Source of the DNA: Bog-950 sp964493695
GTDB taxonomy: Bacteria > Bacteroidota > Bacteroidia > Chitinophagales > LD1
Assembly (NCBI GenBank): GCA_964493695.1
Contig: CAZBPG010000013.1
Location: forward strand, 1-59,157
Direction of reading: 5' to 3'
DNA: 59,157 nucleotides
A model generated the notes under the pieces. The model had not been told where the DNA came from, did no database searches, and worked only from the letters and a program-made list of their open reading frames with translations. How positions within the stretch are numbered: the first letter of the stretch is position 1; every line of letters begins with the position of its first letter. Both the position numbers and the translations under genes were made by a program. Positions 1-8,570 of the stretch are shown one piece after another.

Positions 1-55
1 GTTTTCTTGCTTGCTACACTGCGACAGGTTCCCGAAGCGGAGAACCTGTCGGGAC
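1..55 (+). repeat. REP palindrome, copy 1 (RAYT-linked)
   Basis: Arms CGACAGGTTC (22-31) and GAACCTGTCG (42-51) form a perfect 10-bp stem around a 10-nt loop. The whole 55 nt, including the 20-nt left flank, recurs identically at 1960-2014. The window starts exactly at this repeat, which suggests a contig end. Confidence 0.9.
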
Positions 56-79
56 ACAAAAAATAGCCGGTGAGGCAGC

Positions 80-1312
80 CTACTCGTTTTGCATAACATG
101 CTTTACCATTAACTCGCCCCATACTTTATAGCCAGCTGTGTTATGGTGCAGGTCCACCGGCCAGTAATAGTTGCCGGTGTTTTGCGGGGTGATAGTACCC
201 GACTGTATAAACTCGTTTTTGAGGTTGATGATATGTAAGGAAGTATCAACACTTAGTTTAGCCGCCAGTGCATTGAGAGGAAAAGCACCCGATTTTATCT
301 CTTTTTCGCGCGGATGAAAAACCGTAACAAGCTTAAACCCTTTCTGTTTTGCCAACCGGTTGAACCGGTGCACACACAGCTCAATAGAATCTAAAGCCTC
401 GCGCTGTTTTATGGCTACTTCCGTATTGGTTAGCAGGGTCCAGTGTAAATCGGCAGTGGTGTGCATAATGGCGCGGAATATAAAACTGGTGGCATACAGA
501 GGCTCCCATACCGGTGGTTTTCTGAATTGTATTCTGCCATCCGGTTTAAACCGCTCGCTGCCGCCCCGTATTACTATATCATCAATATCAGAAGTATTAA
601 CGGCCAGTATAACCGTATGTGGCCGGTACTGCTTCAAAAGTTTTTCAAGCAAAAGATACTCAAAAAAAACATCGCTGCCCGATGCTCCTGCATTTAGTGT
701 TCTTGTATTTGTTTTGCCTTCGGCAATTAAACCACGTTCTAAAAATTTAAGCCAGGTTGAATCCTGCGGGGTGCCTATGCCTTCGGTAAACGAATCGCCA
801 ATACCTATTATCAGGTTGGCGGTATCGTCTGCGGCAGGTTGTGTTTCCTTATCTCTAAGGCCGAGCGAATTGTAGGTGTGGACAAAAGAATGCCCTTCGA
901 CTGGTCTGGCTTTTTTACTATTCGGGATACCATGCAGATACCAAAAGTTCGGTTTTTTGTAAATGTATTTTACAATTGTTTTCCAACTGTCAAAGTAAGA
1001 ATAGTAAGAGTTGTAATGCCCACCCATCCTTTCAGAATAGACAAGATTTTTTTTGATGACAAATCTCAACACTACCTCACCAGCTACAAGGCTCAGCCAA
1101 ACAGTAACTAACAGCATTATCAGATTGGAAGATACAGCGCGTTTTAATATCCTGCTAAAGAAAAAAAGCAATGCAGCTACTGCTAAAGCAATAAGAATGT
1201 AAAAAACGATAGTAGTATAAAAACCGGCTCTGCCGAAGTACATTTCAGCAAACTTTATTACGTACGTAATAAACAATATGGCTAACAGGCTATAAAGGAT
1301 TGTTTTTTTCAA
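80..1312 (-). CDS. Membrane-anchored SGNH/GDSL-family hydrolase-like protein
   Basis: The 410-aa protein begins with three predicted membrane helices (about residues 4-22, 32-54 and 63-85), followed by an extracytoplasmic SGNH-hydrolase fold. Block I is GDSFTEG (172-178, candidate nucleophile Ser174), block II is NAGASG (207-212), block III contains Asn239, and block V is DLHH (387-390, candidate Asp387 and His390). These families remove or transfer acyl groups on sugars or lipids; in Bacteroidota such proteins often accompany exopolysaccharide genes, but no such cluster is visible here, so the substrate is unknown. It is enclosed by REP copies at 1-55 and 1324-1361 and transcribed in the same direction as the downstream-numbered RAYT gene. 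The catalytic set looks complete, so activity is plausible; the fold call is firm, the substrate is not. Confidence 0.8.
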   Translation of the reverse strand: MKKTILYSLLAILFITYVIKFAEMYFGRAGFYTTIVFYILIALAVAALLFFFSRILKRAVSSNLIMLLVTVWLSLVAGEVVLRFVIKKNLVYSERMGGHYNSYYSYFDSWKTIVKYIYKKPNFWYLHGIPNSKKARPVEGHSFVHTYNSLGLRDKETQPAADDTANLIIGIGDSFTEGIGTPQDSTWLKFLERGLIAEGKTNTRTLNAGASGSDVFFEYLLLEKLLKQYRPHTVILAVNTSDIDDIVIRGGSERFKPDGRIQFRKPPVWEPLYATSFIFRAIMHTTADLHWTLLTNTEVAIKQREALDSIELCVHRFNRLAKQKGFKLVTVFHPREKEIKSGAFPLNALAAKLSVDTSLHIINLKNEFIQSGTITPQNTGNYYWPVDLHHNTAGYKVWGELMVKHVMQNE

Positions 1313-1323
1313 TCGTTATCTTT

Positions 1324-1361
1324 TGTGTCCCGACAGGTTCTCCGCCTCGGGAACCTGTCGC
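1324..1361 (-). repeat. REP palindrome, copy 2 (inverted)
   Basis: Arms 1331-1340 and 1351-1360 are identical to those of copies 1 and 3, but the asymmetric loop reads tccgcctcgg, the reverse complement orientation. This copy lies between the SGNH gene and the RAYT gene. Confidence 0.88.
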
Positions 1362-1384
1362 ATGGCGGAACCTCACTTGCTGTT

Positions 1385-1945
1385 TCATGAATTAAAATGC
1401 TTGGGCTCAAAATGTTTGGTTATACCTATTTCGTAAAACGATGCGCTGCTGTGTTCATACTCCGCAGGGTGGTTAGCTAATTGCCATTTACCGCTTACCG
1501 GATTGTTGTGAATGTAGTTTACCTTCTGCTGCATAAACTTATCGGTAAAAATAGGCTTTCCATCAAAGGATGGTTTAAATACTCTGTGTTTTTGCCCTTT
1601 CTTTTTTTCGTATTCAATAAGCGGATTGCTCAATTCAATAAGCAAATTTGTTTCTCCTTTTTGTTGCAGGCGGTTGATTATTTCGTAAGCCATAAACCGT
1701 TTGCCGTTAGCTATAATTTTGTTGAGCGGTTTATCTTTCTCGGGCAGATATAAAATGGCATGCAGATGATTGGGCATAATAACATACGATTCTACTTCGG
1801 CAATTTTACCGGTGCGCAGATAGTTGAACCATTTATAAACAAGGTCATAACCGTTGGTGGTTTCGAATAACGGTAACCAGTTGTGGCAGGTGAAGGTGAT
1901 AAACCAATGAGTGTACTCGGTAGTATGTTCGGTTCTGACAGACAC
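1385..1945 (-). CDS. REP-associated tyrosine transposase (RAYT, Y1/IS200-like)
   Basis: The 186-aa protein has the marks of the REP-associated Y1 transposases: the HUH metal site in MPNHLH (residues 57-62, His60 and His62) and the downstream block YIHNNP (144-149) that is characteristic of this group. Length fits the family (about 150-220 aa). RAYTs are single-copy, domesticated single-strand transposases that cleave and join REP palindromes. Here the gene is flanked by REP copies on both sides (1324-1361 and 1960-2014) and six more REP-like hairpins occur in the window, which is the expected arrangement. Catalytic Tyr is probably in the YIHNNP helix region, but I cannot assign it with certainty. 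No inverted-repeat-bounded second gene (tnpB) is present. Confidence 0.9.
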   Translation of the reverse strand: MSVRTEHTTEYTHWFITFTCHNWLPLFETTNGYDLVYKWFNYLRTGKIAEVESYVIMPNHLHAILYLPEKDKPLNKIIANGKRFMAYEIINRLQQKGETNLLIELSNPLIEYEKKKGQKHRVFKPSFDGKPIFTDKFMQQKVNYIHNNPVSGKWQLANHPAEYEHSSASFYEIGITKHFEPKHFNS

Positions 1946-1959
1946 AACTTAAATGTAGT

Positions 1960-2014
1960 GTTTTCTTGCTTGCTACACTGCGACAGGTTCCCGAAGCGGA
2001 GAACCTGTCGGGAC
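1960..2014 (+). repeat. REP palindrome, copy 3 (55-nt direct repeat of 1-55)
   Basis: Identical over 55 nt to positions 1-55, including 20 nt of flank outside the palindrome. Together the two direct copies bracket a 1.9-kb unit holding the SGNH and RAYT genes. Confidence 0.92.
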
Positions 2015-2052
2015 GCAACAAGTCTACAACTGCCTATTAGTTCCGTAGCTGG

Positions 2053-2080
2053 CGCAGGGTCGTCTGCGACAGACCCTGCG
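2053..2080 (+). repeat. REP-like hairpin with different arms
   Basis: Arms CGCAGGGTC (2053-2061) and GACCCTGCG (2072-2080) with a 10-nt loop; it resembles a REP in size and layout but has different arm sequence. It lies 40 nt beyond REP copy 3. Confidence 0.7.
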
Positions 2081-2147
2081 GGGAAAAAGTCCGTAGTCGC
2101 TAAGCCGTCTGTTCGACATGCCCGGAGGTACATGGCGAAGAGCAGAG

Positions 2148-2657
2148 TTACTTGCCGAATACAATTATTGAGGTAAGGTCTGTGGGGTTGTAAAACAAAA
2201 ACAATGTTGTATCATCTTTAAAATAGTACCGCTGCTCTATGGTGCTAAAAGCATCTATAAAAACCGAATCACAAATTACTTGTGTTTCTTGCACTGTTGG
2301 CTGGTGAATATGAAACACAGGTAACTTTTGCTGCCCGACACATGACCAGGTGTGCGTGCCCTGCAACGTATTACCCGAACCTAACGTGCCGCCTATAGTT
2401 TCATCCTGATTAAACTGCATATAAATATCCTGTCCATTACAAGACTCAACTTGATGAAAATAAGGGTAGTACTCAAAATAAAAATGAGGTTCATATGTAA
2501 AATCGGGATAAATAGTAGTTGCCGATAGTCCTAAAAATTTAAAATTGGCATTTAATAGGCGGGCATCTATACAAGGGTTAATTTTTTCTGCCTTTTTGCA
2601 AGAAGAAAAGCAAAATGAAATACCCAAGAGCATGGAGATTAGTAATGAATGCTTCAT
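2148..2657 (-). CDS. Hypothetical lipoprotein
   Basis: A 169-aa protein with a lipoprotein signal peptide: hydrophobic stretch at residues 4-16 and lipobox ending in Cys20, followed by KK. The remainder is rich in aromatic residues and beta-strand-like segments, with four further cysteines, and I do not recognise the family. It starts 3 nt after the stop of the protease gene at 2661-4568, so it is probably the last gene of an operon with that protease and the tail-fibre-like gene. Expected location is the outer-membrane or periplasmic face. Function unknown. Confidence 0.75.
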   Translation of the reverse strand: MKHSLLISMLLGISFCFSSCKKAEKINPCIDARLLNANFKFLGLSATTIYPDFTYEPHFYFEYYPYFHQVESCNGQDIYMQFNQDETIGGTLGSGNTLQGTHTWSCVGQQKLPVFHIHQPTVQETQVICDSVFIDAFSTIEQRYYFKDDTTLFLFYNPTDLTSIIVFGK

Positions 2658-2660
2658 AGG

Positions 2661-4568
2661 TTAAGTTTTAATCAGTTTTACGAACTGGCTAATTGTTTCG
2701 CTATTGCATGTAAGAATATAGATACCTTTTGCAAATTCTTGAGGAAACCGGATCGTATAGTTTTCATGAACTCCAGCAACAATATTTTTTGAATTTAAAA
2801 GTAAATGACCCTGAAAATCATAAATTGCTATTGTTAGTAGCTCACCAGCGATAGCTTCTGTTATTTCTATTTGTATTTGGTCGGTAAAAGGATTCGGATA
2901 AACCTTTACAGCAGAGGTATTGTTTGCGGCAACCGTAATTGTTTTAAAAGATTCACCGTTCTCATCGGTTTTAAAAATAGGAACATTTGGCACACAGGGA
3001 TTCGGATCTATAATTGCACGAAAATATGAAAATGGGGAAACGCTGAAGCCCGGTAGAAGATGAATAGCTTGCCCTGCTTTATAGGTTACATCTGCCGAAC
3101 CCCCAGCTATTACATTATCTGCAAAAATTTCATTATTGGCAGTTACATCCCTTTTAACAGTTATTTGTGCATGAACTGTTCTATTATTTTGACAAGCACC
3201 ATAATTCCCACCCGGCAAAGTAGTTTCGTGTGTGTCATAAGGGTCAAGCCAATACATTAAATTACGGGACGGGATACCATTATCATCCCAAGAGTATGTA
3301 AAAGCTCCAAAATATCTCTCATAAAAATCGCATGGTGGGTCACCGTTATGAACAGCATCATGCCCGTTAAGTTGTCCTATTATCAAATGATTAGAATTGA
3401 ACAATGGACAACCAGAAGAACCTGGCTCTGTAACACCCTTATAGAATGTAGCAATAAAATGTTGTGCCAAACCGCCAGCAGTAATACCCGAGGCAACCGA
3501 AATTTTTTTTACATCCCCCATAGGATGGTGAATTGCTACAAAATCAGTATTGCCATAACCACTATTTTGCCAGCCATTATAATAAGCGGGAATACTAAAA
3601 CTGTAGGGTTTGTCTGCTAATCTGATTAACGCAAAATCTGAGCTAGAGTTATTAGATACTAATAGCCCCCCATAAATAGTTTGATAAGTGCCATCGCCCC
3701 CATTACAGTTGGAGCTTTCATAACCAAAGTCAAAATAGGCAGGAATAGTAGAGGAGCCTTGCGCATCATAATATAAATTAGCGTTAGGGTCGTTTACACA
3801 ATGGTGAGCGGTTAAAACATATGGGGTGCCGTCAAGCGATGTGTTATTTACAAGGGAACCCGTGAATTCACTTGTTCCCATTTCAATTCTTACAACGCCT
3901 TTTTTTTCGTTCTGCCAATTATTTCCTTCTGCACAATTAATATCAATCTCACAGTCTGCAGACTCGCCAAAATCATCTGTTGACCGGTTAAGATCACTAT
4001 TATGAGCAAAACCGTAAGTTATATACTTTATACTCATAAGTAGTTTTGCTTTATCTGTTGTGGGCAGTATTATAATCAAATAACCTGATGAACCCTCTAG
4101 TTGCCTTAAGAAAGCTTCTTTAACATTGTTGTTTCTTAAAAACTGCAAGTTATGCTCATCAAAAGAAACGCTCTTTGATATATCCGGTTTTGTAAAATAG
4201 ATTTTTACACCTTCGGGTAAATCATTAAGGTTAAAAGTAAGACCAGTCCTCTTTGCCCCTAAACATTTTACTTTAAGAATACCAACTGATATACCATTTA
4301 ATATTTCTATCCATTTCATTTTTTCGCGTAAACTCCAATCCACTAAAATCGGGTAACCAGTTACACGTATTTCAGTGTTCCCTTGTACCCGTTTTACATA
4401 CCTTTTTATTGAATCGGCATCTGGATGTTCAACGTCCAACTCAGGAACGGTGTTAAGTATTGCCTCATTAATATTATTCTGCTGTAAGAAATTTTTTATG
4501 TCGAATTCCTGTGCCTTTACAAAAAAAACTGTGAAGTATAGAATTATGACAGCTATTTTATTTTTCAT
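2661..4568 (-). CDS. Secreted trypsin-like serine protease with T9SS C-terminal sorting domain
   Basis: About 635 aa from the ATG at 4568. A longer reading frame opens at a TTG at 4592, but that overlaps the preceding gene and would spoil the signal peptide, so I prefer 4568. Signal peptide at residues 1-20. The chymotrypsin-fold triad is visible: His in TAHHC (about 256), Asp in SSSDFALI (about 311) and Ser in GSSGCPL (about 385), resembling lysyl-endopeptidase-like secreted proteases. Then comes a segment with the pattern VTYKAGQAIHLLPGF that is common in Bacteroidota surface proteins, and finally a type A T9SS sorting domain (VYPNPF to the C-terminus). Likely exported across the outer membrane and anchored or released. 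Neighbours: 10 nt after the tail-fibre-like gene. Confidence 0.87.
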   Translation of the reverse strand: MKNKIAVIILYFTVFFVKAQEFDIKNFLQQNNINEAILNTVPELDVEHPDADSIKRYVKRVQGNTEIRVTGYPILVDWSLREKMKWIEILNGISVGILKVKCLGAKRTGLTFNLNDLPEGVKIYFTKPDISKSVSFDEHNLQFLRNNNVKEAFLRQLEGSSGYLIIILPTTDKAKLLMSIKYITYGFAHNSDLNRSTDDFGESADCEIDINCAEGNNWQNEKKGVVRIEMGTSEFTGSLVNNTSLDGTPYVLTAHHCVNDPNANLYYDAQGSSTIPAYFDFGYESSNCNGGDGTYQTIYGGLLVSNNSSSDFALIRLADKPYSFSIPAYYNGWQNSGYGNTDFVAIHHPMGDVKKISVASGITAGGLAQHFIATFYKGVTEPGSSGCPLFNSNHLIIGQLNGHDAVHNGDPPCDFYERYFGAFTYSWDDNGIPSRNLMYWLDPYDTHETTLPGGNYGACQNNRTVHAQITVKRDVTANNEIFADNVIAGGSADVTYKAGQAIHLLPGFSVSPFSYFRAIIDPNPCVPNVPIFKTDENGESFKTITVAANNTSAVKVYPNPFTDQIQIEITEAIAGELLTIAIYDFQGHLLLNSKNIVAGVHENYTIRFPQEFAKGIYILTCNSETISQFVKLIKT

Positions 4569-4578
4569 GCTCGTGTTA

Positions 4579-6504
4579 TTATTTTTTTTCAATTTGATTC
4601 ATTCTTTCTTCCAGCCGTATTACATACAAAGATAACTCTTCTACTTTTTTCAGTAGCAGTGAATTCATTTCGCCCAGATTTACTCCTTTTTTACAAACAT
4701 CCTCTGCCGAAGGTATATCCGGGAGATGTTTGTTTTCTTTTATATACTTCTTCAAATCTGAGAGTGTCTGAAGTTTATAATCATCATCAAAAACATAATC
4801 GAACCAACCTGCATTAGTTATTACGTTTACTTCCTGGGCAGCTATTTGACCGTTCACTGATAGTTTATAGTTCCCATATAAACTTGGTGGCTGTACATTG
4901 CCAATTTGAATAACACCGTTTGTGAAAATTTTGTCGTTAAAAGTAACGGTGCCTCCAAAATAAGCAGAGCCGTCTGTCACTACCATTTTATGGCTGTTAT
5001 AAGCCGAATTTTGAGCATTGGTGCCAACTAACAACCTACCGGTAGCTTTTGCAACGCTTTGCGATAAGAAGGTTCCACTGACGGTAGCATCTTGTGCAAT
5101 AGATGCATTGTTTGTAACAACTAAACTGCCTGTAATATCTTCATCCCCCACTACCTTCAATTTGTTGTTCGCTCCTCCTCCAAATCCCGGATCTATTAAA
5201 AGGTTTCCCTGGTCTTCTGTAATTATATGTCTTGCCACACCGGTATTACTCAGGAATCTGATTTGTGCATTCCAATCACTAGTAGCGCTTGTTTCGTGTA
5301 TATCAAAAAGCGTTGAAGATGTTCCTTTAACTGCAAGTGCTGCGTTTGCGGCAGTTGGTGTTGTTATCCCCACACCAAGCATGCCGCTTACCTCTTCATT
5401 ACCCTCGACCCTAAGTTTGGTTGCGGCACCGCCAGCATTACCGGTTTTAATAAGCAAATAGTTGTTTGTTCTGTCATCGGCAATAAAGTGCCTTATTGCG
5501 TTGCTGTTGTAAAAACGTATTTGATTACAATTGCCCGTAGCTGCCGTGCTAACTAAATCAAGTGCATTGGTGCCGGTGCCGATTGCACCAACAACTAAAC
5601 TACCAGAATAGGCATCGGGGTTAGCTAAGTTTATACCCACCCGGTCAGCATTGGTTACTAAAAGGTTTGAGTTTCCGGCAAAGTTAACTACCCGTAAAGG
5701 CGGTTGGGCTGCACCGCCCTGTACGCAGTTTACATCTAACCGGTAAGTGGGTACAACATCGCCTACGGCTACATTACCGGTTGCTGCCACCACTTTTAAA
5801 AGTTGAGTGCCCGAACTGTTTCTTACCAGAAAAGGATCTGTTGAGCCAATTGCCTTCACCTCTAATTGAGTGGTGGGGGTGGCAGTGCCTATGCCGGTAT
5901 TACCGCTGTTAAGCACCGTAAAAACAGATGTGCCGGTGTTGCTATGCAGCAAAAGCGGACTTATAGAAGATGTTGCAGACTGCACATCTAACTGTGCTGC
6001 CGGAGCGGCAATGTTTATACCCACGTTGCTGCTATTTAAAACAGAGAAAATAGACGTGCCGGTGTTGTTGTGAAGCAGCAAAGGGTTTACTGTTGATGTG
6101 TGTGGCTGCACATCTAACTGCGCCACCGGTGCTGCGACATTGACACCGGTTCTGCCATTGGGGTCAATTAAATAACGGGTAGTATACACGCTGGTGGCAA
6201 TATTAAACCCGCGGATAACCAGAAAATTATTGGTTGTATTCGGGTTATTGCAATTTTGTTCGTTGGTAATGTTTAATACATCCGCACCAAGTGTGGAACA
6301 GGTATTTCTAACTTCCAACTTTGCTGCCGGGGTAATGGTACCAATGCCAAACTGGTTATTACCGGTTTGGTAAATGGTAGAAGTGGTAAGGGAGGTTGTT
6401 CCCGAAAATTTAGGTATGTAGTTAGCTACACCGTTACCGGTTATATTTTGCGCAAATGTTTTAAGCGTTACAAAAAACAGTAGCAAGAGAAAAATCTTTT
6501 TCAT
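4579..6504 (-). CDS. Surface repeat protein with tail-fibre-like C-terminal domain
   Basis: A 641-aa protein with signal peptide (1-18). The body contains recurring blocks of the form GIGTxTPxxxLEV about every 50-60 residues, typical of Bacteroidota surface fibres built from repeated beta modules. The last ~110 residues (GWFDYVFDDDYKL ... LPDIPSAEDV ... LGEMNSLLLKKVEEL) match the widespread C-terminal module with a terminal coiled coil that resembles the intramolecular-chaperone tail-spike type domain. No T9SS CTD is visible. It is the first gene of a three-gene minus-strand cluster (fibre, protease, lipoprotein). Role in adhesion or as a phage-tail-like fibre is inferred, not shown. Confidence 0.8.
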   Translation of the reverse strand: MKKIFLLLLFFVTLKTFAQNITGNGVANYIPKFSGTTSLTTSTIYQTGNNQFGIGTITPAAKLEVRNTCSTLGADVLNITNEQNCNNPNTTNNFLVIRGFNIATSVYTTRYLIDPNGRTGVNVAAPVAQLDVQPHTSTVNPLLLHNNTGTSIFSVLNSSNVGINIAAPAAQLDVQSATSSISPLLLHSNTGTSVFTVLNSGNTGIGTATPTTQLEVKAIGSTDPFLVRNSSGTQLLKVVAATGNVAVGDVVPTYRLDVNCVQGGAAQPPLRVVNFAGNSNLLVTNADRVGINLANPDAYSGSLVVGAIGTGTNALDLVSTAATGNCNQIRFYNSNAIRHFIADDRTNNYLLIKTGNAGGAATKLRVEGNEEVSGMLGVGITTPTAANAALAVKGTSSTLFDIHETSATSDWNAQIRFLSNTGVARHIITEDQGNLLIDPGFGGGANNKLKVVGDEDITGSLVVTNNASIAQDATVSGTFLSQSVAKATGRLLVGTNAQNSAYNSHKMVVTDGSAYFGGTVTFNDKIFTNGVIQIGNVQPPSLYGNYKLSVNGQIAAQEVNVITNAGWFDYVFDDDYKLQTLSDLKKYIKENKHLPDIPSAEDVCKKGVNLGEMNSLLLKKVEELSLYVIRLEERMNQIEKK

Positions 6505-6552
6505 GTTATATGGTTTTAGGTTTATTAATTTGATTATTGATTTCTTCTCTCC

Positions 6553-7497
6553 CTACACCTCCACCACCACCGTCAGCGGTACATCTTCGGTAATAATTAT
6601 GGGTACTTTTTTAAGCGGGTTGCCATCGGTATGCTCGGGGTCGGCAAAAATGTGGAGGGTAGCCTCGTTTACCACTTTGGTATTAAACACCACTGTGCCG
6701 TTAGCCGGGGTTACCAGTACTTTGCCCGAGGCTTCTACCAGTTTAACGGCATAGCCGGGCACCGGTATATCGGTACCGGTTTGTTTCAGTTGCACGGTTA
6801 CCGGTGTTTCGTTGCCAATGCTTATATAAAGCACGCCCCACCATTTGCAATCGTTGCGTTGGCTTTCGGGTTCTTCTTCGTTGTAGTGGGTTTCGGCTTC
6901 GTCATAAATTTTCTTTATCACTTTATCGGCTTCCTCTATATGGCTGTCTACCACTTCCTGCGCAGCATCCAGCACCTGGGCGGCATTGCTTTGGTTAACT
7001 TTTTGCACCATAAAAGTAGCCAGCCGGTTGGCTACTTCGCTGGCTGTGGGGTTGGCCATAGCCGGCATAAGGTGGCCTACCAGTTGGGCCTCGCCCAGTG
7101 CAATATCTTTACCTACCTGCTCGGCATCGGCATCGGTTTTCATATCGGGCAGGGTGCCGGTTTCGGTATTCAGTTTAAAAAACGCGCGGGCGCTTTTGGG
7201 GTAAATACCGCGGTCAACCGCCAGGTTAAACACCTGCAAATAGTGCGAGCTGTACTGGCGGAGGGTGGCACCTGCTGCGTTTTTTTCGGCTGTTTTTTGA
7301 ATAGACTCGCCTTCCTGTGCGGCCACATCGGCCATGGCAGCCGAAAAAAGCGCAAAAATGTTATCAATGCGGCTGGTAGTAGCCACCGAAAAAATGTTTC
7401 CGCTTGGCGGTGGATTATCCTTTTTTTCTTTAGCGGTGGTAAGCACCTCAAGTCTTTTGGGGTTGCTGGTAGGGATGTAACGGGCAATGTGGGCCAT
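6553..7497 (-). CDS. Unknown cytoplasmic-type protein with C-terminal Ig-like domain, downstream of the 42-nt array
   Basis: A 314-aa protein with no signal peptide. Residues 1-210 are predicted mostly helical and Ala/Glu rich; residues about 225-314 look like a beta-sandwich (TVQLKQTG.. GYAVKLVEASGKVLVTPANGTVVF), similar in pattern to carboxypeptidase-regulatory or Ig-like folds. Many ACCGGT sites suggest a long-resident gene. It starts 74 nt from the edge of array A, so the array forms its upstream region. I do not recognise a family. Its position between a tail-fibre-like gene and a LytTR gene suggests LytTR control, but this is inference. Confidence 0.72.
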   Translation of the reverse strand: MAHIARYIPTSNPKRLEVLTTAKEKKDNPPPSGNIFSVATTSRIDNIFALFSAAMADVAAQEGESIQKTAEKNAAGATLRQYSSHYLQVFNLAVDRGIYPKSARAFFKLNTETGTLPDMKTDADAEQVGKDIALGEAQLVGHLMPAMANPTASEVANRLATFMVQKVNQSNAAQVLDAAQEVVDSHIEEADKVIKKIYDEAETHYNEEEPESQRNDCKWWGVLYISIGNETPVTVQLKQTGTDIPVPGYAVKLVEASGKVLVTPANGTVVFNTKVVNEATLHIFADPEHTDGNPLKKVPIIITEDVPLTVVVEV

Positions 7498-7570
7498 AAC
7501 TGTGTTTTTTTAGTGATTAATGTATTTTTTGTGTTAAAAATTGATTTTTAGTCCATTTTGATTCATTCCC

Positions 7571-7981
7571 GTTACCACAGCGTGTGCATGTGGTATGCTC
7601 CATGCCTGCGCTGTGGTAACAGCGCATCTATGTTTTATGCTCCATGCCATAGCTGCGGTAACAGCGCATCTATGTTTCATGCTCCATGCCATAGCTGTGG
7701 TAACAGCGCATCTATGTTTCATGCTCTATGCCATAGCTGTGGTAACAGCGCATCTATGTTTTATGCTCTATGCCATAGCTGTGGTAACAGCGCATCTATG
7801 TTTTATGCTCTATGCCANNNNNNNNNNNNNNNNNNNNNNNNNNNNNNNNNNNNNNNNNNNNNNNNNNNNNNNNNNNNNNNNNNNNNNNNNNNNNNNNNNN
7901 NNNNNNNNNNNNNNNNNTTTTATGCTCTATGCCATAGCTGTGGTAACAGCGCATCTATGTTTTATGCTCTATACTATCGCT
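7571..7981. repeat. Array A: 42-nt tandem repeat (2 x 21), interrupted by assembly gap
   Basis: Units of exactly 42 nt start at 7571 (diverged), 7613, 7655, 7697, 7739 and 7781; a further unit is at 7940-7981. Each contains GTGGTAACAGCGCATC and the hairpin GCTGT-GGTA-ACAGC. The central units differ by single substitutions, the outer ones are more diverged, which is the usual pattern of an actively expanding array. Because 42 is divisible by 3, long spurious reading frames run through it on the plus strand; on the minus strand TGG/TAG variants interrupt any frame. I regard it as non-coding. It fills most of the 600-nt space between the 314-aa gene and the LytTR gene. Confidence 0.93.
7818..7917. 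other. Assembly gap of 100 N inside array A
   Basis: Exactly 100 N, a conventional placeholder for a gap of unknown size. The true number of 42-nt units is therefore unknown. Confidence 0.98.
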
Positions 7982-8108
7982 GTGGCCTCTAATCGGTAAC
8001 AAAGAACGTTCGTGTGTTTCTGAAACCGAAAGTATAGCCGTGCTTTCAAAAAAAAGCGGCAAATGTGTAAGTAACCGGTGAAGGCGGCTGAACGGCAGGT
8101 TTATACGG

Positions 8109-8504
8109 TTAAATGGTATAATTGTAAAGCTCCAAAGCAGGTATAAACCCGTCTTTATGCTCACGCGAAAGAGGAACCTCTCTGCCTTCAAACATTTCTA
8201 TAACATGGTTATCGCCCCTAAACCGGTGCAGGACATATTCGAGATGTACAATCCAGCTGCGGTGGCACCGGTAGAATTTTTCGGGCGGCAGCAGTTCTTC
8301 CAATTTATCCAGCGATTTGCAAACCACAATAACCGCATCGTGCTTGCTGCCGGTGCGGGTATAAATACACGCCTGCGAGTTGCTTACTCCAATGCAAATT
8401 ATATCGCGGTACTGTATAATGTGGTCTTTATCTACACAGCTTACCAATAGAAAGTGGTGGGGTTTTGGCGGCTCTTTTTTCATGGGTAAAATGTTTTTTT
8501 TCAT
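8109..8504 (-). CDS. Stand-alone LytTR-domain DNA-binding protein
   Basis: About 131 aa from the ATG at 8504 (a second ATG at 8483 is possible; the TTG at 8555 is unlikely). Almost the whole protein is one LytTR domain (about residues 18-118): the hallmark FYRCHRSWIVHLEYV matches the family pattern FxRxHRSxIVN, and VPLSREHKDGF matches the C-terminal SRRY/K block. There is no response-regulator receiver domain and no membrane segment, so it is not a standard two-component output protein. LytTR domains bind pairs of ~9-bp direct repeats with a ~21-bp period. Arrays with a 42-nt period (7571-7981) and ~21-nt period (8571-8734) lie on either side of this gene, which makes autoregulation and control of the flanking gene an attractive inference. 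Confidence 0.88.
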   Translation of the reverse strand: MKKNILPMKKEPPKPHHFLLVSCVDKDHIIQYRDIICIGVSNSQACIYTRTGSKHDAVIVVCKSLDKLEELLPPEKFYRCHRSWIVHLEYVLHRFRGDNHVIEMFEGREVPLSREHKDGFIPALELYNYTI

Positions 8505-8570
8505 ACCGGTTTCCGGCTCGGTAGCAAATAAGCAGCACAGTCTAAACACAGGCAAAGACAGATTTTGCCG

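Noticed and set aside
4569..4592. Upstream TTG start for the protease gene
   Set aside because: It overlaps the previous gene and adds a polar KKNNN segment before a good signal peptide starting at the ATG 4568.
6631..7551. 306-aa plus-strand frame
   Set aside because: It is antisense to the 314-aa gene, whose composition is protein-like; the plus-strand product is His/Phe/Gly-rich without any domain.
7571..7981. CRISPR array
   Set aside because: The whole 42-nt unit repeats; there are no unique spacers and no cas genes nearby.
7558..7992. Long reading frames with 14-residue repeats through array A
   Set aside because: The unit is 42 nt, so any frame free of stops in one unit stays free in all; the frames lack start signals and the minus strand has TAG in several units. 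They also cross the N gap.
7571..8504. Diversity-generating retroelement or retron
   Set aside because: No reverse transcriptase gene anywhere in the window.
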